This document shows positions 6,253 to 8,994 of a DNA stretch of 8,994 bases, piece by piece (positions within the stretch are counted from its first letter, which is position 1; every line of letters begins with the position of its first letter). The DNA is taken from NCBI GenBank assembly GCA_029883965.1, contig JAOUIN010000086.1, forward strand, positions 1 through 8,994. The letters are read 5' to 3'. The translations under genes and the position numbers were made by a program. Origin of the DNA: Betaproteobacteria bacterium. GTDB lineage: Bacteria; Pseudomonadota; Gammaproteobacteria; Burkholderiales; SG8-41. Under the pieces are notes generated by a model, which ran no database searches, was not told where the DNA came from, and saw nothing but the letters and a program-made list of their open reading frames with translations.

Positions 6253-8169
6253 ATGATCAATGTCAAATTGCCCGATGGTTCGGTAAGGTCCTTCGATCGC
6301 CCGGTTACGGTGGCGGAAGTGGCGGCGTCGATTGGTGCCGGACTGGCGAAGGCGGCACTGGCCGGACGCGTCAACGGCGAACTGGTCGATACCTCTTTTC
6401 CGATCGGGGCGGACGCAGAACTTGCAATCATTACCGACAAGAACGCCGAGGGGGTCGAGATTCTGCGCCATTCCACCGCGCATCTGCTGGCACATGCGGT
6501 CAAGGAGTTGTTTCCCGATGCGCAGGTGACGATCGGGCCGGTGATTGAAGACGGCTTTTACTACGACTTTTCGTACAAACGGCCGTTTACGCCCGAGGAT
6601 CTGGCGACAATCGAAAAACGCATGGCGGAGATCGCCAAACGCGACATCAAGGTTGACCGGCAGGTGATGCCGCGGGATGAGGCAGTGAAGTTCTTCTCGG
6701 ACATGGGCGAGAAGTACAAGGCGGAAATCATTGCGTCGATTCCGGGTAACGAGCCGATCTCGCTGTACCGTCAGGACAATTTCATCGACCTTTGCCGCGG
6801 GCCGCATGTGCCGTCTACGGGCAAGCTGAAGGTGTTCAAGCTGATGAAGCTGGCCGGCGCGTACTGGCGCGGTGATTCGAAGAACGAAATGCTGCAGCGG
6901 ATCTATGGCACGGCCTGGGCGAAAAAGGAGGAGCAGGAGCAGTATCTGCATCGCCTGGAAGAAGCGGAAAAACGCGATCATCGCAAGCTCGGCCGCCAGC
7001 TCGATCTGTTTCACATGCAGGATGAGGCGCCGGGCATGGTGTTCTGGCATGCCAACGGCTGGGTGATCTGGCAGGCCGTCGAACAGTACATGCGGAATCT
7101 GCTGACTGCCGCGGACTACCGGGAGGTGAAAACGCCGCAGGTCATGGATCGCGTCCTGTGGGAGCGTTCCGGGCACTGGGAGAATTACCGGGAATACATG
7201 TTCACAACGGAGTCCGAGAAACGCGATTACGCGGTCAAGCCGATGAACTGTCCGGGTCATGTACAGATTTTCAATCAGGGCGTCAAAAGCTACCGCGACC
7301 TGCCGCTGCGCATTGCGGAGTTCGGCTCCTGCCATCGCAACGAGCCGTCGGGTGCGCTGCATGGCCTGATGCGGGTGCGCGGGTTCGTGCAGGACGACGC
7401 GCATATTTTCTGCACCGAAGACCAGATTCAGGGGGAATCCGGCGCCTTCATCGATTTGCTGCGCAAGGTGTACGCTGATTTCGGCTTTGACCAGATCCTG
7501 GTCAAATTGTCGACGCGTCCGCCAAAACGGATCGGCGACGATTCCGCCTGGGATCGCGCGGAAGCGGCTTTGAAGGCCTCTCTGGATGCCAAGGGCCTGG
7601 AATGGGACCTGAATCCGGGCGAGGGCGCTTTTTACGGTCCGAAAATCGAGTTTTCGCTCAAGGACTCGCTCGGCCGGATCTGGCAATGCGGAACGCTGCA
7701 GCTGGATTTCGCGCTGCCGGGGCGTCTGGGCGCCGAATACGTGGCCGAAGACAACACCCGGCATGTGCCGGTGATGCTTCACCGGGCCGTTTTGGGGTCG
7801 CTGGAGCGGTTTATCGGGATTCTGATCGAACATTACGCCGGAGCGATGCCGGCCTGGCTGGCTCCGGTGCAGGCAGTGGTGATGAATATTTCAGAAGCAC
7901 AGGCCGGCTATGTTGCGGGCGTTGCGGAAACCCTGAAAAAGGCCGGTTTCCGGGTCGAAGCTGACTTGAGAAACGAGAAGATTTCCTATAAAATCCGCGA
8001 ACATAGTCTGCAAAAGCTGCCCTTCCAGCTGGTGGTTGGAGACAAGGAAGTGGCGGCAAAACTGGTGGCTGTGCGTTCCCGTAAAGGCGAGGACCTGGGG
8101 CAAATGACCCTGGAGTCCTTTTTGTCGCTGTTGAACAGCGAAATTGCCCGCAAGGGACGTACGGTTTAA
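6253..8169 (+). CDS. thrS: Threonyl-tRNA synthetase
   Basis: The 638-residue protein charges tRNA-Thr in the cytoplasm, and every domain of the long bacterial form is visible. The N-terminal TGS-like domain covers about 1-62. The editing domain has H73 and H77 (HSTAH) plus C181 and H185 (CRGPH), which hydrolyse mischarged Ser-tRNA. In the class II catalytic core, C333 (MNCPGH), H384 (DDAHIF) and H510 (MLHR) are the zinc ligands, with R362 in the motif 2 region. The anticodon-binding domain runs from about 537 to the end. All these positions sit one residue below the E. coli numbering, so the protein is intact. The start is the ATG at 6253, where the homologous MINVKLPDG sequence begins. A GTG at 6208 lies inside the terminator hairpin and is rejected. 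The ribosome site is weak (ACGGAT), which leaves room for translational control. infC follows in the same direction 27 bases after the stop. Confidence 0.97.
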   Translation: MINVKLPDGSVRSFDRPVTVAEVAASIGAGLAKAALAGRVNGELVDTSFPIGADAELAIITDKNAEGVEILRHSTAHLLAHAVKELFPDAQVTIGPVIEDGFYYDFSYKRPFTPEDLATIEKRMAEIAKRDIKVDRQVMPRDEAVKFFSDMGEKYKAEIIASIPGNEPISLYRQDNFIDLCRGPHVPSTGKLKVFKLMKLAGAYWRGDSKNEMLQRIYGTAWAKKEEQEQYLHRLEEAEKRDHRKLGRQLDLFHMQDEAPGMVFWHANGWVIWQAVEQYMRNLLTAADYREVKTPQVMDRVLWERSGHWENYREYMFTTESEKRDYAVKPMNCPGHVQIFNQGVKSYRDLPLRIAEFGSCHRNEPSGALHGLMRVRGFVQDDAHIFCTEDQIQGESGAFIDLLRKVYADFGFDQILVKLSTRPPKRIGDDSAWDRAEAALKASLDAKGLEWDLNPGEGAFYGPKIEFSLKDSLGRIWQCGTLQLDFALPGRLGAEYVAEDNTRHVPVMLHRAVLGSLERFIGILIEHYAGAMPAWLAPVQAVVMNISEAQAGYVAGVAETLKKAGFRVEADLRNEKISYKIREHSLQKLPFQLVVGDKEVAAKLVAVRSRKGEDLGQMTLESFLSLLNSEIARKGRTV

Positions 8170-8183
8170 GAGTAACGAAATCA

Positions 8184-8199
8184 GGGAGTTTGTCGCATA
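8184..8199 (+). promoter_or_regulatory. Ribosome-binding site and AUA start of infC
   Basis: A GGGAG Shine-Dalgarno (8184-8188, AGGGAG with the preceding A) lies 8 bases before ATA at 8197-8199. No ATG, GTG or TTG occurs in frame between the stop TAA at 8173-8175 and residue 18 of the protein. The next conventional start, GTG at 8248, would remove the conserved ARINSDITAPE segment. Non-canonical infC starts (AUU in E. coli) let IF3 repress its own translation by rejecting weak start codons; the same logic would apply here. Confidence 0.8.
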
Positions 8200-8895
8200 G
8201 CCCAGGAAAAAGAAGCCCGGATCAATAGTGATATCACTGCTCCGGAAGTGCGGGTCATTGGAGCCGACGGTTCGCAGGTCGGCGTAATCAGCATCGCAGC
8301 TGCCAATAAACTTGCAGAAGAAGCCGAGTTGGATCTGGTGGAAATCGCACCGACGGCAAAACCTCCGGTATGCCGGATCATGGATTACGGCAAGTTCAAG
8401 TACCGCGAGAGCAAGAAGCAGCATGAAGCGCGGCTCAAGCAGAAGCAGATCGTCGTCAAGGAAGTGAAATTCCGTCCGGGCACGGACGAAGGCGATTACA
8501 AGATCAAGCTGCGTAACCTGATCCGGTTTCTGGACGAAGGCGACAAGGCAAAGATCACGCTGCGATTCAGAGGGCGTGAGATGGCGCACCAGGAGTTCGG
8601 TATCCGGCTGCTGGAGCGGGTGAAGGCGGATCTGGTCGAGCATGCGGTAGTCGAGCAGTTCCCGAAAATGGAAGGGCGTCAGCTGGTGATGGTGCTGTCG
8701 CCGAAGAAAGTAGCGCCGAAGGCTGCGCCTGCGGCGGCAAAGAGTTCTCCCAAGGCCGGCAGCAAGGCCGCGGGTGCAAAGAAGGCGGCGAAGCCTGCCG
8801 CAGTAGCGGAAAAACCGGCGGCAACGCCGGAAGCGGTGGAAACACCGGTAAAAGTGGCTGCGGCAGAAGACGCTGCGGTCGTTGAAAAGAAGTAG
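8197..8895 (+). CDS. infC: Translation initiation factor IF-3 with extended C-terminal tail
   Basis: IF3 binds the 30S subunit, keeps it apart from 50S and checks start-codon pairing. With the ATA start the protein has 232 residues. The N-terminal domain holds ARINSDITAPEVR (7-19) and the family signature PPVCRIMDYGKFKY (56-69). A lysine-rich linker follows (73-88), then the C-terminal domain with VKFRPGTDEGDYKIKLRN (90-107), RFRGREMAH (123-131) and the closing strand QLVMVLSPKK (162-171). That ends the usual IF3, about 170-180 residues long. A further 61 residues (172-232) consist almost entirely of Ala, Lys, Pro, Val and Glu, basic at first and more acidic near the end. The tail is open to the TAG at 8893-8895. 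It is probably disordered and of unknown role. The gene lies 27 bases after thrS and upstream of rpmI, the standard order. Confidence 0.95.
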   Translation: MAQEKEARINSDITAPEVRVIGADGSQVGVISIAAANKLAEEAELDLVEIAPTAKPPVCRIMDYGKFKYRESKKQHEARLKQKQIVVKEVKFRPGTDEGDYKIKLRNLIRFLDEGDKAKITLRFRGREMAHQEFGIRLLERVKADLVEHAVVEQFPKMEGRQLVMVLSPKKVAPKAAPAAAKSSPKAGSKAAGAKKAAKPAAVAEKPAATPEAVETPVKVAAAEDAAVVEKK

Positions 8896-8898
8896 TGT

Positions 8899-8932
8899 TC
8901 GGGCTTTAAGTCCTGCTGATGCGGGCGCCCGA
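8899..8932 (+). other. Inverted repeat in the infC-rpmI gap
   Basis: TCGGGC (8899-8904) and GCCCGA (8927-8932) are perfect inverted copies around a 22-base loop, and no T-run follows. The 61-base gap lies where ribosomal protein L20 controls rpmI-rplT translation in E. coli, so the structure could be part of an L20 leader. Six base pairs with a long loop is weak evidence. Confidence 0.25.
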
Positions 8933-8956
8933 CGCTAGGCTAAAACAGGAGTTACC

Positions 8957-8994
8957 ATGCCGAAGATGAAGAGCAAGAGCGGCGCGGCCAAGCG
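8957..8994 (+). CDS. rpmI: 50S ribosomal protein L35, first codons only
   Basis: The frame starts at ATG 8957 and reads MPKMKSKSGAAKR up to the right edge of the window. This is the characteristic basic start of L35 (MPKMKTKSSAKKR type), a small 50S subunit protein of about 65 residues. An AGGAG Shine-Dalgarno (8947-8951) lies five bases before the ATG. The position directly after infC is the conserved one, and rplT (L20) would be expected next. Only 12 full codons plus a partial one are visible, but motif, ribosome site and synteny agree. Confidence 0.93.
   Translation, partial: MPKMKSKSGAAK

Noticed and set aside
6247..7833. A long open frame (528 codons) on the minus strand opposite thrS
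   Set aside because: It lies wholly antisense to an intact thrS, shows no recognisable motif or ribosome site, and is expected from codon bias in GC-rich DNA.
8248..8250. GTG start for infC
   Set aside because: It would delete the conserved N-terminal ARINSDITAPE segment and has no well-placed Shine-Dalgarno, unlike ATA 8197.

Overview
The window looks like chromosomal DNA from a GC-rich proteobacterium, most likely a betaproteobacterium. The reasons are the tRNA-Val(GAC)/thrS/infC/rpmI order, the betaproteobacterial style of the IF3 N-terminus (RINSDITAPEVR) and a RelA-type ppGpp synthetase. I cannot name a genus. I see no insertion sequence, phage gene, CRISPR array or integration scar.

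Layout, left to right. (1) Positions 1-1795, minus strand: an overlapping pair made of a circularly permuted ATP-grasp protein (368-1795) and the N-terminal part of an alpha-E (DUF403) protein that runs off the left edge. These belong to a poorly understood family of probable amide-bond-forming systems. (2) Positions 1796-1978: divergent intergenic region. (3) Positions 1979-4150, plus strand: relA, with a degenerate HD hydrolase site and an intact synthetase, TGS, zinc-finger and ACT region. (4) Positions 4159-5795, minus strand, tail-to-tail with relA: a two-gene, translationally coupled unit. It encodes a signal-peptide-bearing SUMF1/FGE-like protein without the catalytic cysteines, followed by a 2-keto-4-pentenoate hydratase (FAH-family) enzyme. 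(5) Positions 5841-6083: a candidate promoter for that unit, then a strong promoter and tRNA-Val(GAC). (6) Positions 6084-8994, plus strand: a leader carrying an intrinsic terminator, then thrS, infC (apparent AUA start, long Ala/Lys tail) and the first codons of rpmI. This is the classical translation-factor operon, which probably continues with rplT and pheST outside the window.

The translation genes and relA are functionally related: tRNA supply, tRNA charging, initiation, and the stringent response to uncharged tRNA. The left-hand ATP-grasp/alpha-E pair and the hydratase/SUMF1 pair are separate, less well understood modules.

No wholly new system is evident. The best leads are the terminator 21 bases ahead of the thrS start codon with a small Thr-containing leader frame before it, the AUA start and 61-residue tail of IF3, the cysteine-less SUMF1 protein coupled to a hydratase, and the uncharacterised ATP-grasp/alpha-E pair.
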